This document shows positions 16,460 to 25,225 of a DNA stretch of 64,000 bases, one piece after another. The position numbers were made by a program, and so were the translations under genes. The notes beneath the pieces were generated by a model that was given only the letters and a program-made list of their open reading frames with translations, was not told the origin of the DNA and did not search any database. Location of the stretch: NCBI GenBank assembly GCA_052148435.1, contig JBKQIF010000079.1, forward strand, positions 1-64,000. The letters are read 5' to 3'. The first letter of the stretch is position 1. Each line of letters begins with the position of its first letter. The stretch is from JBEKYD01 sp052148435. GTDB lineage: Bacteria > Acidobacteriota > Terriglobia > Bryobacterales > Bryobacteraceae.

Positions 16460-18964
16460 GTGCTTCGCTCCATCGCTTCAGATCTCTGGTACGGGCTTCG
16501 GCAATTGCGCCAGCGCCCCGGATTCACGATTACGGCGGTGCTATCGCTGGCCTTGGGCATCGGCGCCAATACCGCCATTTTTCAATTGGTAGATGCCATT
16601 CGCCTCAAAACTCTGCCGGTGCGCGACCCTCAGGAACTGGCCTCCATCCGTTTCGCCAAGGGCTCGTCACGGTCGGGAAATTGGTCCTCGCGCAGCGCCG
16701 AGTTCACCTCAGCGCAGTGGGAAGAAATCGGCCGCGAGCAGCAGGCGTTCAGCGGTCTGGCGGCGTGGAGCGCGACCCGCTTCAACCTGGCTCCTGGAGG
16801 CGAAGCCCGCTACGCCGAGGGCCTCTACGTGAACGGCGATTTCTTCCGCGTCCTTGGCGTCGATGCGCTCGTGGGCCGCACCTTCACTCGGGAGGACGAT
16901 ACGGCCGCCTGCGGCAACCCCGGCGCCGTGGTCAGCTACTCCTTCTGGCAGCGCGAGTTCGGCGGCGACAGCGGCGTGGTGGGCCGGCCGGTCCGGCTCG
17001 ATGGACATTCGCTGCCGGTGGTCGGTGTCACTCCGGCGGCGTTTTTTGGGGTGGAAGTGGGCCATCGCTACGAAGTGGCGATCCCCATGTGCGCCGACCG
17101 CGCGTTTTCCGACGACGGCAAAGGACGCATCCCGTCCCGGACCGACTGGTGGATGTCCATCCTGGGCCGCCTCAAGCCGGGCTGGACGCTGGAGCGGGCC
17201 GACGCCCACATCCGCGCCCTTTCCCCCGGCATTATGCGGGCCAGTTTGCCGCCCACCTACCGGCCGGATACCGCCAAAGGATACCTGGTGGACAAACTGG
17301 AAGTTACCGCCGGGGGCACCGGCGTTTCCGAACTGCGGCGCCGCTATGAACAACCGCTGTGGCTGCTGATGGCTACCACCGGCCTGGTGCTGCTGATCGC
17401 CTGCGCCAACCTGGCCAACCTGCTGCTGGCACGCGCCAGCGTACGCGAGCGGGAGATCGCGGTGCGGCTGGCCATGGGCGCGTCCCGCTGGCGGCTGGTC
17501 CGCCAACTGCTGGCGGAAAGCCTGCTTCTGGCGGTTCTCGGCGCCGGGCTGGGCGTGGCCATGGCCCGAGCGCTGAGCCGCGGCCTGGTGTCCTTTATCA
17601 GCACTCCCGGCGACCCAGTCATCGTCGGCCTGGCTTTGGACTGGCGCACCCTGGGTTTCACCGCGGCCCTGGCCATCCTGACCTGCATTCTCTTCGGCCT
17701 GGCGCCCGCTTTAGGCGCCACCCGCCAATCGCCCGCCGCGGTAATGCGCGCGGGCGGGCGCGGCATGACGGCCGGCCGCCAGCGATTCGGTTTGCGCCGC
17801 GCCCTGGTGAGCACCCAGGTGGCGCTCTCCCTGGTGCTGCTGGTGGGCGCCCTGCTGTTTGTTCGCAGTCTGCAGGGACTTATGAATGTCGATGCCGGCT
17901 TTCAAGCCGACGGTGTCATGTCGGTCGGCGTCGATTTCAGCCGCGCGCAGTATCCCGTAGCCCGCAGGCACGGCATATTCCGGGAACTGCATGACCGGTT
18001 CGCCTCACTCCCGGGCGTGATTTCGGTGACGCAGGTCTACTTCACCCCGGTCAGCGGTTCCGGCTGGAACGACGACATCGGTCCGGACGGCTCCGTGGCC
18101 GCCGGCAGCCATAAGGATACGATGTTCAACCGGGTCTCGCCCGGCTATTTTCGCACCATGGGCACACGCCTTTTGGCGGGCCGCGATTTCGACGGCCACG
18201 ACAACCTCGATTCGCCGAAGGTGGCCATCGTGAATGAGATGTTCGCGAAGAAATTCCTCGGGGGCGCCAACCCGGTGGGCCACACCTTCAATCTGGAAGC
18301 GGCCGCGGGCAAGCCGGAAACGTTGTACCGGATCGTGGGCATGATGCGAAACGCCAAGTACTACGAGTTGCGCGAGGACTTTCGCCCGATCGCCTTTCTC
18401 CCCATGGCGCAGGATCCCGAGCCCGGCCCGGGCACCAACTTCGTGCTGCGCATGGCCGGCTCGCCGGGCGCAGTGATGAACGAAGTGAAGGCCGCTGCGG
18501 CGCAGATGAATCCGACCATGGGCATCGAGTTCCAGTTGTTTTCCCGCCAATTGCAGGATTCCCTGCTGCGCGAGCGGCTGATGGCGACGCTTTCCGGCGC
18601 GTTCGCGCTGCTGGCGGGGATGCTGGCGACTTTGGGGCTCTACGGCGTCATCTCTTATATGGTGGCGCGCCGGCAAAATGAAATTGGGGTGCGCATGGCC
18701 CTGGGCGCCGACCGCGCCCGCGTCGTCCGCCTGGTGCTGAGGGAAGCGGTGTGGCTGCTGGCGGTGGGGCTGATCTTCGGCATCGGCATCACTCTGGTGG
18801 CCGGCCGCGCCGCCGCCACGCTGCTGTTCGGTCTGAAGCCGTACGACCCGGTCTCGATGATCGCCGGCGTGGCGCTGCTGGCGATTGTGGCGCTGGGCGC
18901 CAGCTACTTTCCCGCCCTCCGCGCCGCCCGATTGGACCCCATGACGGCGCTCCGCGACGAGTAG
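16460..18964 (+). CDS. ADOP family ABC permease (second copy)
   Basis: The 834-aa protein has the same architecture as the permease 141 bp upstream: LWYGLRQLRQRPGFTITAVLSLALGIGANTAIF at the N-terminus (split over residues 8-41), a MacB periplasmic domain, an FtsX helix set with LLIACANLANLLLARASVREREIAVRLAMGASRWRLVRQLLAE near 310-355, and a C-terminal FtsX repeat ending FPALRAARLDPMTALRDE. GTG is the start codon. Sequence identity to the neighbour is moderate, so this is an old duplication rather than a recent one. No ATPase is fused. Export of hydrophobic or peptide substrates is an inference from the MacB family. Confidence 0.9.
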   Translation: MLRSIASDLWYGLRQLRQRPGFTITAVLSLALGIGANTAIFQLVDAIRLKTLPVRDPQELASIRFAKGSSRSGNWSSRSAEFTSAQWEEIGREQQAFSGLAAWSATRFNLAPGGEARYAEGLYVNGDFFRVLGVDALVGRTFTREDDTAACGNPGAVVSYSFWQREFGGDSGVVGRPVRLDGHSLPVVGVTPAAFFGVEVGHRYEVAIPMCADRAFSDDGKGRIPSRTDWWMSILGRLKPGWTLERADAHIRALSPGIMRASLPPTYRPDTAKGYLVDKLEVTAGGTGVSELRRRYEQPLWLLMATTGLVLLIACANLANLLLARASVREREIAVRLAMGASRWRLVRQLLAESLLLAVLGAGLGVAMARALSRGLVSFISTPGDPVIVGLALDWRTLGFTAALAILTCILFGLAPALGATRQSPAAVMRAGGRGMTAGRQRFGLRRALVSTQVALSLVLLVGALLFVRSLQGLMNVDAGFQADGVMSVGVDFSRAQYPVARRHGIFRELHDRFASLPGVISVTQVYFTPVSGSGWNDDIGPDGSVAAGSHKDTMFNRVSPGYFRTMGTRLLAGRDFDGHDNLDSPKVAIVNEMFAKKFLGGANPVGHTFNLEAAAGKPETLYRIVGMMRNAKYYELREDFRPIAFLPMAQDPEPGPGTNFVLRMAGSPGAVMNEVKAAAAQMNPTMGIEFQLFSRQLQDSLLRERLMATLSGAFALLAGMLATLGLYGVISYMVARRQNEIGVRMALGADRARVVRLVLREAVWLLAVGLIFGIGITLVAGRAAATLLFGLKPYDPVSMIAGVALLAIVALGASYFPALRAARLDPMTALRDE

Positions 18965-19109
18965 GGAGCCCCAACAATCAAATCCCAACCGCCGACGAGG
19001 ACGGGGCAGCGGAGCCGCCACCAAAAGTCTCGGGCGCCGAAAAAACGCCGGCTCGAAAGCCGACGCTGCAGGCCGGAGGCCCGCGCCACGACCGGCCGGC
19101 CGCATTACA

Positions 19110-19562
19110 ATGGGACCAATGGCGGACGGCTTGCGCTTCGAATGTCAGAAGGGTTGCACGGCTTGCTGTGAGCAGCCCGGGTTTGTCTACCTGACCGAAG
19201 ACGATGTCCGCCGCGCGGCGGAATTCCTGGACATGAAGCCCAAGGAGTTCGAGCGGCGATACGTCTACCGCTCGATTCACAAGCTGCGTCTGCGGGTGCC
19301 GGCGGAGGCGCGCTGCCCTTTTCTCGAAGCCACTGGCTGCTCCATTCACCAAGCCAAGCCTACCCAGTGCCGCATCTTTCCGTTCTGGCCGGAATTCGTG
19401 GACAGTGCGCGCGAATGGAAAAAAGCCGCGCAATTCTGCCCCGGCATCGACCAGGGGCCGCCGATCCAGATCGAGTCGGCGAAGGCTCAGGCCGCGGAGA
19501 TGCGCACGGCGTATCCGCACAGCTATGAAGGCGTGGTCAGTAATCGGCCAGCGAACGGGTGA
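19110..19562 (+). CDS. YkgJ family cysteine cluster protein
   Basis: The 150-aa protein has the YkgJ/Fe-S cluster pattern: CQKGCTACCEQPG at the N-terminus, then RCPFLEATGCSIHQAKPTQCRIFPFWPE, and a last cysteine in QFCPGID. These cysteines probably bind zinc or an iron-sulfur cluster; the biochemical function of the family is not established. ATG codons at 19110 and 19119 are both possible and neither has a clear Shine-Dalgarno. The gene stands alone; its 3' end overlaps a small convergent gene by 26 bp. Confidence 0.85.
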   Translation: MGPMADGLRFECQKGCTACCEQPGFVYLTEDDVRRAAEFLDMKPKEFERRYVYRSIHKLRLRVPAEARCPFLEATGCSIHQAKPTQCRIFPFWPEFVDSAREWKKAAQFCPGIDQGPPIQIESAKAQAAEMRTAYPHSYEGVVSNRPANG

Positions 19563-19734
19563 CGGCTCGATGCCGCGTACTTGCCGACTCGTTGACCTGG
19601 CGAATGGCAATCACCAGGCTGTGCTGCATCTTCTCCAGGCGCATTTTCCGGCGGCGCCTTTGACGCAGATAGACCAGCAGAAGCATATCGGCTGCCGCCA
19701 AGGTCGCCAAGAGCATAAAGTCCACCCAGTCCAC
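19537..19734 (-). CDS. Small single-span membrane protein, unknown
   Basis: The predicted 65-aa product has one hydrophobic helix (VDFMLLATLAAADMLLLVYL, residues 3-22) followed by a very basic stretch (RQRRRRKMRLEK) and an amphipathic tail. The positive-inside pattern would place the C-terminus in the cytoplasm. It is read against the 3' end of the YkgJ-like gene. I do not recognise a family. The clear helix-plus-basic layout argues it is real, but no ribosome site stands out. Confidence 0.45.
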   Translation of the reverse strand: MDWVDFMLLATLAAADMLLLVYLRQRRRRKMRLEKMQHSLVIAIRQVNESASTRHRAVTRSLADY

Positions 19735-20039
19735 GATTCAATTGCACCACCTTTCAGGGGAATCATCCAGTGTTTGAGTAACAGGTAAGGCATAGGACTA
19801 TTGTCGGGACTTCGCCGCCTGGCACGTGCGGCGGGATTAGTAAACAAGCTCCCAGCGATCAGCCCCGCAGCGGGCCGGCGCGCTCCAAAGGACCGGAAAC
19901 TGCAAGGTCAGTTGACTAAGAATCAATGACTTACGAGCAATTTCTGGAGAGCCACTCCGGCCGGTTTCGCTGAAAACTGACCGCTGATGGCTGAAAGCTT
20001 TGTTTTATTCGTACTGTGAAACCCTGACAACTAACGAGA
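19735..20039. other. Intergenic region upstream of the HDOD gene
   Basis: No gene is seen. The stretch contains short imperfect motifs of the type CTGACCGCTGATGGCTGA (19978-19995), related to a similar run at 4866-4880 after the P1 peptidase gene. A possible promoter lies in the AT-rich part around 19998-20020. Confidence 0.35.
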
Positions 20040-20975
20040 ATGTCAAGGAAACCACGCGACCTGACGATCAGACTGAGCATGAAGTCCAATACCCAGGATC
20101 CGGGTACCCAAGAGTTGGGAGCCGCTCTTTGCCGCATTCCGGTGTTTCGTCCGGTTGCTTTGGAGTTGCTGCGCGTGCTCGATGACGAAAAAACCAGCGT
20201 GCTCGAGGTGGCCGACCTGGTCGGCTCGGATCCCGCCTTGTGTACCGAACTGCTGATCACCTCGAATTCGGCAGCCTATGGAACCAGGCGAGCCGTCAAC
20301 ACGGTTCCCAAAGCGATCGCGGTACTGGGAATCGAAAAGACCAAGGCGATTGCGTTGCGGGCTTCACTGGAGGCCATGCAGCGCGGCATCGGCAAGCACC
20401 ACGCCGTGGAGAACACCTGGGCACACAGCCGCGCGGCGGGAGTCATCGCCGAATGGCTGGCTCCGTATTTTCGTTTCCACCCCGATCGGGCATATATCGC
20501 GGGGCTGCTCCACGATATCGGCCGATTGGGCCTGCTGGCGATCGATTTGGAGCGCTACGGCTCCCTGCTCGAAAGGGCGTCCGGGACCGAAGGCAACCTG
20601 CTCGATGCCGAGCGCTCCCAATTCCGCCTGGACCATTGCGAGGCGGGACTGTGGCTGACTCGCACCTGGGGATTGCCGCCAGAACTATGGGCGGTTTGCT
20701 CCAAGCACCATGGCGAGAGGGGCCCTCTGGAAGATGACGTGCTAACCATCTCCCGGCTCGGCTGCGCCCTGGCGCACGGTCTGGGCTATCGGGCCGCACC
20801 CGGTGTTCATGCGCGTGAACTCGCCGAGATCCTGGCCGAGCTGCCGGCCGGGACGCTGCCGGCCCCGAGCTTCCCCGAGTCCATCCTGTGGAATCGCTTG
20901 AAGCAGGAGGTGGGCTATGAACCCAGCGACCTGAGTCCCGCCAGCGTTACAGGCGCCAGCATGGCGATAAACTGA
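20040..20975 (+). CDS. HDOD domain signalling protein
   Basis: The 311-aa protein is a stand-alone HDOD domain: LCRIPVFRPVALELLRVLDD, VGSDPALCTELLITSNSAAYG, ALVNTVPKAIAVLGIEKTKA-like region and the HD-like motif AYIAGLLHDIGRLGLLAID, with a second part (HCEAGLWLTRTWGLPPELWAVCSKHH). HDOD proteins act in signalling with chemotaxis, c-di-GMP and stress systems but mostly lack a measured activity. The HD pair (His-Asp in LLHDIG) is kept, unlike in many HDOD proteins. The start could be 20040 or the ATG at 20079; the shorter form begins directly before the domain. It stands alone. Confidence 0.85.
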   Translation: MSRKPRDLTIRLSMKSNTQDPGTQELGAALCRIPVFRPVALELLRVLDDEKTSVLEVADLVGSDPALCTELLITSNSAAYGTRRAVNTVPKAIAVLGIEKTKAIALRASLEAMQRGIGKHHAVENTWAHSRAAGVIAEWLAPYFRFHPDRAYIAGLLHDIGRLGLLAIDLERYGSLLERASGTEGNLLDAERSQFRLDHCEAGLWLTRTWGLPPELWAVCSKHHGERGPLEDDVLTISRLGCALAHGLGYRAAPGVHARELAEILAELPAGTLPAPSFPESILWNRLKQEVGYEPSDLSPASVTGASMAIN

Positions 20976-21122
20976 GCACCGGGCCCGGGAAATCCCCCGG
21001 CCTACTCGCCACGTTGCCCGGTCCAGGTGCGCAAAGAGCCAACATAAAATAGAGCTTTCAATAGAACCGGCCTAGTACCGCAGGCGTACGCATAGGACTG
21101 CATACCTTTGGTTAACTGCGTC

Positions 21123-21431
21123 ATGCTCAATTCAGATATGGAAAAGTGTGACGTTTGCCGCCTGCTCGAGGCACAGTACTGCAGGTCCAGGGAGAACACC
21201 CTGGAGGCTAAGCGCCAACTCGCCCGGTCCAAGACTTCCGCGCAAGCCGAATGCGCGGGCGCCTGGTTGCGGCGGGCCGAAGAGCACTGGGTGGTGGCGA
21301 TTAGCGAGCTGCTGACGTCTCCGCGAAGCTGTACGTGCCAGCGGCCGGAACTGGCCGATGTTTTCGCGGATTATCGAACCGTGGAGGGCGCCGGCGCGGA
21401 CCCGCCACCGATCTCCATCTATGTTCAGTAG
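21123..21431 (+). CDS. Hypothetical protein with CxxC motif
   Basis: The predicted 102-aa product has a CDVC motif near its N-terminus, a helical Arg/Ala/Glu-rich middle (NTLEAKRQLARSKTSAQAEC) and a C-terminal CTCQRPE. I do not recognise the family. An ATG at 21123 or 21138 is more likely than the TTG at 21108. The paired cysteines could bind a metal. It lies between the HDOD gene and the convergent hypothetical gene at 21468 with no operon partner. Confidence 0.5.
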   Translation: MLNSDMEKCDVCRLLEAQYCRSRENTLEAKRQLARSKTSAQAECAGAWLRRAEEHWVVAISELLTSPRSCTCQRPELADVFADYRTVEGAGADPPPISIYVQ

Positions 21432-21467
21432 AAGCAGGACAAGTTCCCCGCGGATTCTCGCGGCGAT

Positions 21468-22256
21468 CTAGAAATGGTCCCGGCGATCCGGTTCGATCGT
21501 GCCCAGGCCGGCGTATTCTTCTTTCACTTTCACCACCTTGTCGCCCACGAAGGTGACGAAACTGATCTTGCCCGGCGCGGTGCCGTACACCCAGTCTTCG
21601 AACTCGGTGCCGTCTTTGGTTTCGCGCCACTTATGCTCGGGCCGCCCGAGCGCCAGCAGCACCTGCTCACGCGTCATGCCCTCGCGAGCGTGCCGCTCCT
21701 TGACCGCCTTCTGCACCTCCGGCGGCAGGTTCTCCGAGTAGATCTCGGTGGCGCTGTGTTTATCGAAATCCAGCACCGGCGCCAGCATCTTCTTGATTTC
21801 GGCCGCTTTGATCGGCTCGAGCGGCTTATGGAACAGGATGGCGATGGTGGTCCCGCCGGGCGCATTCGAATCGCTCTGATCGAGCGGCACCGTATTGCCC
21901 ATGGCCCCGACGACCTGGGCGCCGCTGTACCAATGCCGGCCGCCGTTGAACCCGCCATTCAGTTGCAGCACCAGACGGTCGGACTCGATCTCCACCTTGG
22001 TGATCTGAATCAGATCGCCCAGCCGCGCGGCCGGCCCGTTCTGGTGCGCCACCCCCGCCCACGCCTGCTTATCCCAGGTGCCTTGGGCGTCGAACTCCAG
22101 CGGCTTTCGCGAGCGCGGCACCAGCACCTTCGCCCTGGCGTATTCCGCCATCAGCCCGCGCGTCAGTTCCACGCGATCCTGGAACGTCAGCTTCTCCGCC
22201 GCGCGGCACACCAACGGCGACCAGCTCAGGAGTGCAATGGCGGCGACGACACGCAT
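21468..22256 (-). CDS. Exported hypothetical protein
   Basis: From the ATG at 22256 the 262-aa product has a signal peptide (MRVVAAIALLSWSPLVCRAA) and a mature part of unknown family. It contains LVLQLNGGFNGGRHWYSG, then a BamE-like stretch (EGMTREQVLLALGRPEHKWRE, a SmpA/OmlA motif) near residues 195-215, ending with KISFVTFVGDKVVKVKEEY. The frame remains open upstream to 22514, but that extension lies inside the next gene and is rejected. It overlaps the CPBP protease gene by 31 bp on the same strand, so the two are probably co-transcribed. The BamE-like motif hints at an envelope role. Confidence 0.75.
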   Translation of the reverse strand: MRVVAAIALLSWSPLVCRAAEKLTFQDRVELTRGLMAEYARAKVLVPRSRKPLEFDAQGTWDKQAWAGVAHQNGPAARLGDLIQITKVEIESDRLVLQLNGGFNGGRHWYSGAQVVGAMGNTVPLDQSDSNAPGGTTIAILFHKPLEPIKAAEIKKMLAPVLDFDKHSATEIYSENLPPEVQKAVKERHAREGMTREQVLLALGRPEHKWRETKDGTEFEDWVYGTAPGKISFVTFVGDKVVKVKEEYAGLGTIEPDRRDHF

Positions 22257-23113
22257 ACGGCAGGCTCCGCTGGCGGATCGAGTATCGGCGAGAATTGCCG
22301 GCGAACCGGCGCCTGCAACAGATACGCGAACAGCGCCACTAATACTCCGCCGGTGAGCAGGCTGGCTTCCGGGCCGTATTGGCCTCCACTCCACAGCGGG
22401 CCGGCGGACCACGATAACTCGTAACCCGTCACATTCATTGTAAGCCCGCTGACGTTCACTCCCAGAAGCGGTAGCGAGAGGTTCCACCCAAAATGCAGAC
22501 CGAACGGCAGCCACAGGTCGTGGCTGCGCAAATAGGCGTAGCCGAAAAGAATTCCGAAACCGGCCGTATTCACCACGCTAAACCAGCTCGCATGGGGATT
22601 GCGCGAGTGCATCAGCCCGAATATCACCCCCGCCGGCAGCACGGTGGCCCAGCCGCCGGCCCGCGCCACCACCACCTGAAATCCGTAGCCGCGAAAAAAC
22701 AATTCTTCGCCCGCCGCGCCGCAAGCCAGTAGAATCGCCAGCACCAGCGTACTCGTAGCCGACCACGATTCCCCGGGCACGTGTACCAGCCGGGCCGCCC
22801 CGAAGGCCAGTGCCGGGACAGTCACCAGCAAAGCCGCCCCGATTCCGCCGGCCAGGCCCAGCGCCAGGTTGTCCGCCGAGGCTCGCGACCACCGCACGCC
22901 GGCGTCCGGCAGCGGCCGATTTTCGAAAATGCGCAGCGCCAGCCAGTTGGTGAACAGAGCCGCTAACAGCGTCGTGGTGGTGATCCCCACCAAGAACCCG
23001 CCCAGCCAGGCCAGCAACGGCCCGAACAGGTTGATGCTTACAAAATAGAGCACCAGGTAAACGGCGACATGAACGGCGATCCGCACGGGATCGTTGCGGC
23101 CGGCCATGCTCAC
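22226..23113 (-). CDS. CPBP family intramembrane glutamic endopeptidase
   Basis: The 295-aa membrane protein has the CPBP (Abi/CAAX) motifs: GEELFFRG with Glu136, Glu137 and Arg141, then FGLMH (His169), and HFGWN near residue 220. About eight hydrophobic segments are present. Members are related to Rce1 CAAX proteases or act in bacteriocin immunity and signalling. The C-terminal region (after residue 280) is proline-rich and cytoplasmic. The start may be the ATG at 23113 or at 23107. It overlaps the exported hypothetical gene downstream, so they may be one operon. The target is unknown. Confidence 0.88.
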   Translation of the reverse strand: MSMAGRNDPVRIAVHVAVYLVLYFVSINLFGPLLAWLGGFLVGITTTTLLAALFTNWLALRIFENRPLPDAGVRWSRASADNLALGLAGGIGAALLVTVPALAFGAARLVHVPGESWSATSTLVLAILLACGAAGEELFFRGYGFQVVVARAGGWATVLPAGVIFGLMHSRNPHASWFSVVNTAGFGILFGYAYLRSHDLWLPFGLHFGWNLSLPLLGVNVSGLTMNVTGYELSWSAGPLWSGGQYGPEASLLTGGVLVALFAYLLQAPVRRQFSPILDPPAEPAVCVSSPPLHS

Positions 23114-23132
23114 CAGTATGCCAGTTGCGCGC

Positions 23133-24374
23133 TTATCCCCACCAGGGCTCGCTTTCCACCTTGTTGGCCTTCAGGTACTCCTGATCCAACTCCACGCCCA
23201 GGCCCGGATCGGTCGAGATCTTCATATAGCCGTTCTTAATGACGATCGGGTTTTTCGTTGCCCACTCGAAACGATCGGCTCCGGCCGCGCACTCGATGCG
23301 CGGGCAGTTGAACACAGCCGCCGCCAACTGCTGCGACGCCATATTCAACATTAAACCGCTGACGTTGTGCAGCGCGATCGGGATACGGTACCGCGCCGCC
23401 AGGTCCGCGATCATTTTGACGCCGGTAATTCCACCCGAATTGACGATGTCCGGCTGGAAGATGTCCACCGCCTGATTCTGCAGGAACGGAATTGCCCACT
23501 CGGCAAGTTCCATGTTCTCGCCGGTCATAATGGGGATACGCGTCGTGCGCCGCAGCGCCATCCAACTCTCCGACCATTCCGGCGCCAGCGGATCCTCGAA
23601 GAACATGGGATCGATGGGTTCCACCGCTTGCGCCACCTTGATCGCGCTGGGCACGTCGAGCTCGCAGTGGCAGTGCACGTCGATCCCGATCTCGTCGCCA
23701 AATGCCTCGCGGGCCAGTGTGTAGGCCCGATTAATCCGCCGCGCCTCCTCGAAACCGATGCTCGGAGTGTACTCCTGCATGTTAATTCCCAGTGCGTGGT
23801 GAATATCCACTTTGAATGCTTTGAACCCGTGCGGGTCCGACTTCAACCGCTGGGCCCGGTCGCGCCACTGTTCCTTGCTCAGGTAGTCGCCGCCGGGTGC
23901 GTGCGAGTAGAGCAGAATCTGGTCCCGGAAGTTGCCGCCGAGCAGCTTCGACACCGGCTGATTGAGGATCTTACCCGCCAGGTCCCACAGCGCCATGTCG
24001 ATTCCGCTCGCCACTTTCATCTCGCGCCTGCGCTGGGGATACGCATAAAACATGTTGTGGAAATGCACCTGGATGGCGAGTGGATCCTTGCCGGCCAAAG
24101 CGAGGTTGGGCAGACGGCCGGCGCCGTTGTAGCCCGCAATCACGGACCGGGCGACCGGGCCGGCGGTATTGCACTCGCCGTACCCCGACAAACCGGCGTC
24201 CGTATCGACGCGGATGAGCGTCTGCCCAGCTTTGAGCTGAAGCGCCTGGATCCTGGTGATCTTGCTGAGACCCTGCGCGGGCGCCGCCAACGCCCGATAA
24301 TGCGCGAAGGAAACGCCGATCGGCATGGCCAGCGCCGTTTGGAGGAAGTTGCGTCGTGTGATCCGCATTCTCAT
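23133..24374 (-). CDS. Tat-exported mandelate racemase/muconate lactonizing enzyme family protein
   Basis: From the ATG at 24374 the product is 413 aa and begins with a twin-arginine signal (TRRNFLQTALAMP) that ends at ALAAPAQG. The enolase-superfamily barrel follows: ALWDLAGKIL in the capping domain, FKAFKVDIH (a Lys pair), IDVHCHCELD, FFEDPL, MTGENME and a final IALHNVSGLML. The metal ligands (Asp, Glu, Glu) are recognisable. It best resembles the sugar-acid dehydratase branch (galactonate or mannonate dehydratase-like), but the substrate cannot be set from sequence. An exported member is unusual but common in Acidobacteria. It is a single gene. Confidence 0.88.
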   Translation of the reverse strand: MRMRITRRNFLQTALAMPIGVSFAHYRALAAPAQGLSKITRIQALQLKAGQTLIRVDTDAGLSGYGECNTAGPVARSVIAGYNGAGRLPNLALAGKDPLAIQVHFHNMFYAYPQRRREMKVASGIDMALWDLAGKILNQPVSKLLGGNFRDQILLYSHAPGGDYLSKEQWRDRAQRLKSDPHGFKAFKVDIHHALGINMQEYTPSIGFEEARRINRAYTLAREAFGDEIGIDVHCHCELDVPSAIKVAQAVEPIDPMFFEDPLAPEWSESWMALRRTTRIPIMTGENMELAEWAIPFLQNQAVDIFQPDIVNSGGITGVKMIADLAARYRIPIALHNVSGLMLNMASQQLAAAVFNCPRIECAAGADRFEWATKNPIVIKNGYMKISTDPGLGVELDQEYLKANKVESEPWWG

Positions 24375-24662
24375 AGTAGAGCCGGTCAAGATGCACCGTT
24401 GCAACTTGCGATTTCCTCCTTGTGTGCTTGTCTCCTACTCCCAGGACGGCGCTAGCTTAGCCGCTTTCCGGCGCAAAACCCCGGCGGAAGGCCGGCGCGG
24501 CTTCGTTCGCTCGAAAGTGGACCCGGTCGCGCAGCCCGTCGCATGGCAGTTTACACACTATAATCCAATCAAGCGGCCCGGGACGCCGCTTTGTAGTCCT
24601 GCCATGACGGCGGGAGCCGCGTAGTATTTTTGGAGAGTGGGCGACATTTTGGAGGTGAAAGC
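24375..24662. other. Divergent intergenic region
   Basis: No gene is seen. A TATAAT hexamer at 24559-24564 could be a -10 box for the downstream plus-strand gene, but no good -35 lies 16-18 bp upstream of it. A Shine-Dalgarno (GGAGGTG) directly precedes the GTG at 24663. Confidence 0.35.
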
Positions 24663-25067
24663 GTGAACGACAAAGTAGAGAAGGACACGTCGAAGTTCGA
24701 CTGGGTAACCGCGCGTTCCTTATGCTCTCTTCCGAACGTATTTAAGGAACTCAGATTACAAGTTGAAGAGGACGTTAAGACTCGCAACGCCCTGCGGCCC
24801 AATAATTCCCCTTATGAGTTTTCGGTGATGGAGAACGGCGACGACTTTTCGGTTCTTCTAGAAGCCAAAGATGTCCACAAGTCGGTAATATTCAGCCTTG
24901 CCGAGCACGCGATTTTAGTGCGGGATCATAAGGGCAAAGAAATCTTTGAGGTGACTCTGACCTTTAATGACGAGGGCGAGTGCAGGCTGAATGTAAAGGA
25001 CAAAGAGCGGGACTTGTGGCAGGTGCGACGCATGGCTCTTGAAGAGCTATTGTTTCGAGGCTATTAG
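24663..25067 (+). CDS. Conserved hypothetical protein, small soluble
   Basis: The 134-aa product starts at GTG 24663, 7 nt after a strong Shine-Dalgarno GGAGGTG; the longer upstream frame is unlikely. It is rich in charged residues, with the segment FDWVTARSLCSLPNVFKELR followed by beta strands (EFSVMENGDDFSVLLEA, VIFSLAEHAILVRDHKGKEIFEVTLTFNDEGECRL). I believe similar stand-alone proteins occur in other bacteria but know no function. GC content is lower than its neighbours, which suggests acquisition. No operon partner. Confidence 0.65.
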   Translation: MNDKVEKDTSKFDWVTARSLCSLPNVFKELRLQVEEDVKTRNALRPNNSPYEFSVMENGDDFSVLLEAKDVHKSVIFSLAEHAILVRDHKGKEIFEVTLTFNDEGECRLNVKDKERDLWQVRRMALEELLFRGY

Positions 25068-25225
25068 GCTGGGATTCTCTCGACACCATTGAAGAGGTGA
25101 AAGCCGGAGCGGGAGATCACTATTCCGACGGCAGCCGCCGGACATCGTCTGACTTCGCCGGAAGGCCGACGCGGTCGTGAGGCCGCTCGTTTGTAGTAGA
25201 GTGTCTGTATAAAGGAGAGGGATCC

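Noticed and set aside
22257..22514. 5' extension of the exported hypothetical protein
   Set aside because: It would lie inside the CPBP protease gene; a proper signal peptide starts at 22256.
24541..24570. TTTACA next to TATAAT as a promoter
   Set aside because: The two hexamers are only about 3-4 bp apart, so they cannot be a -35/-10 pair.
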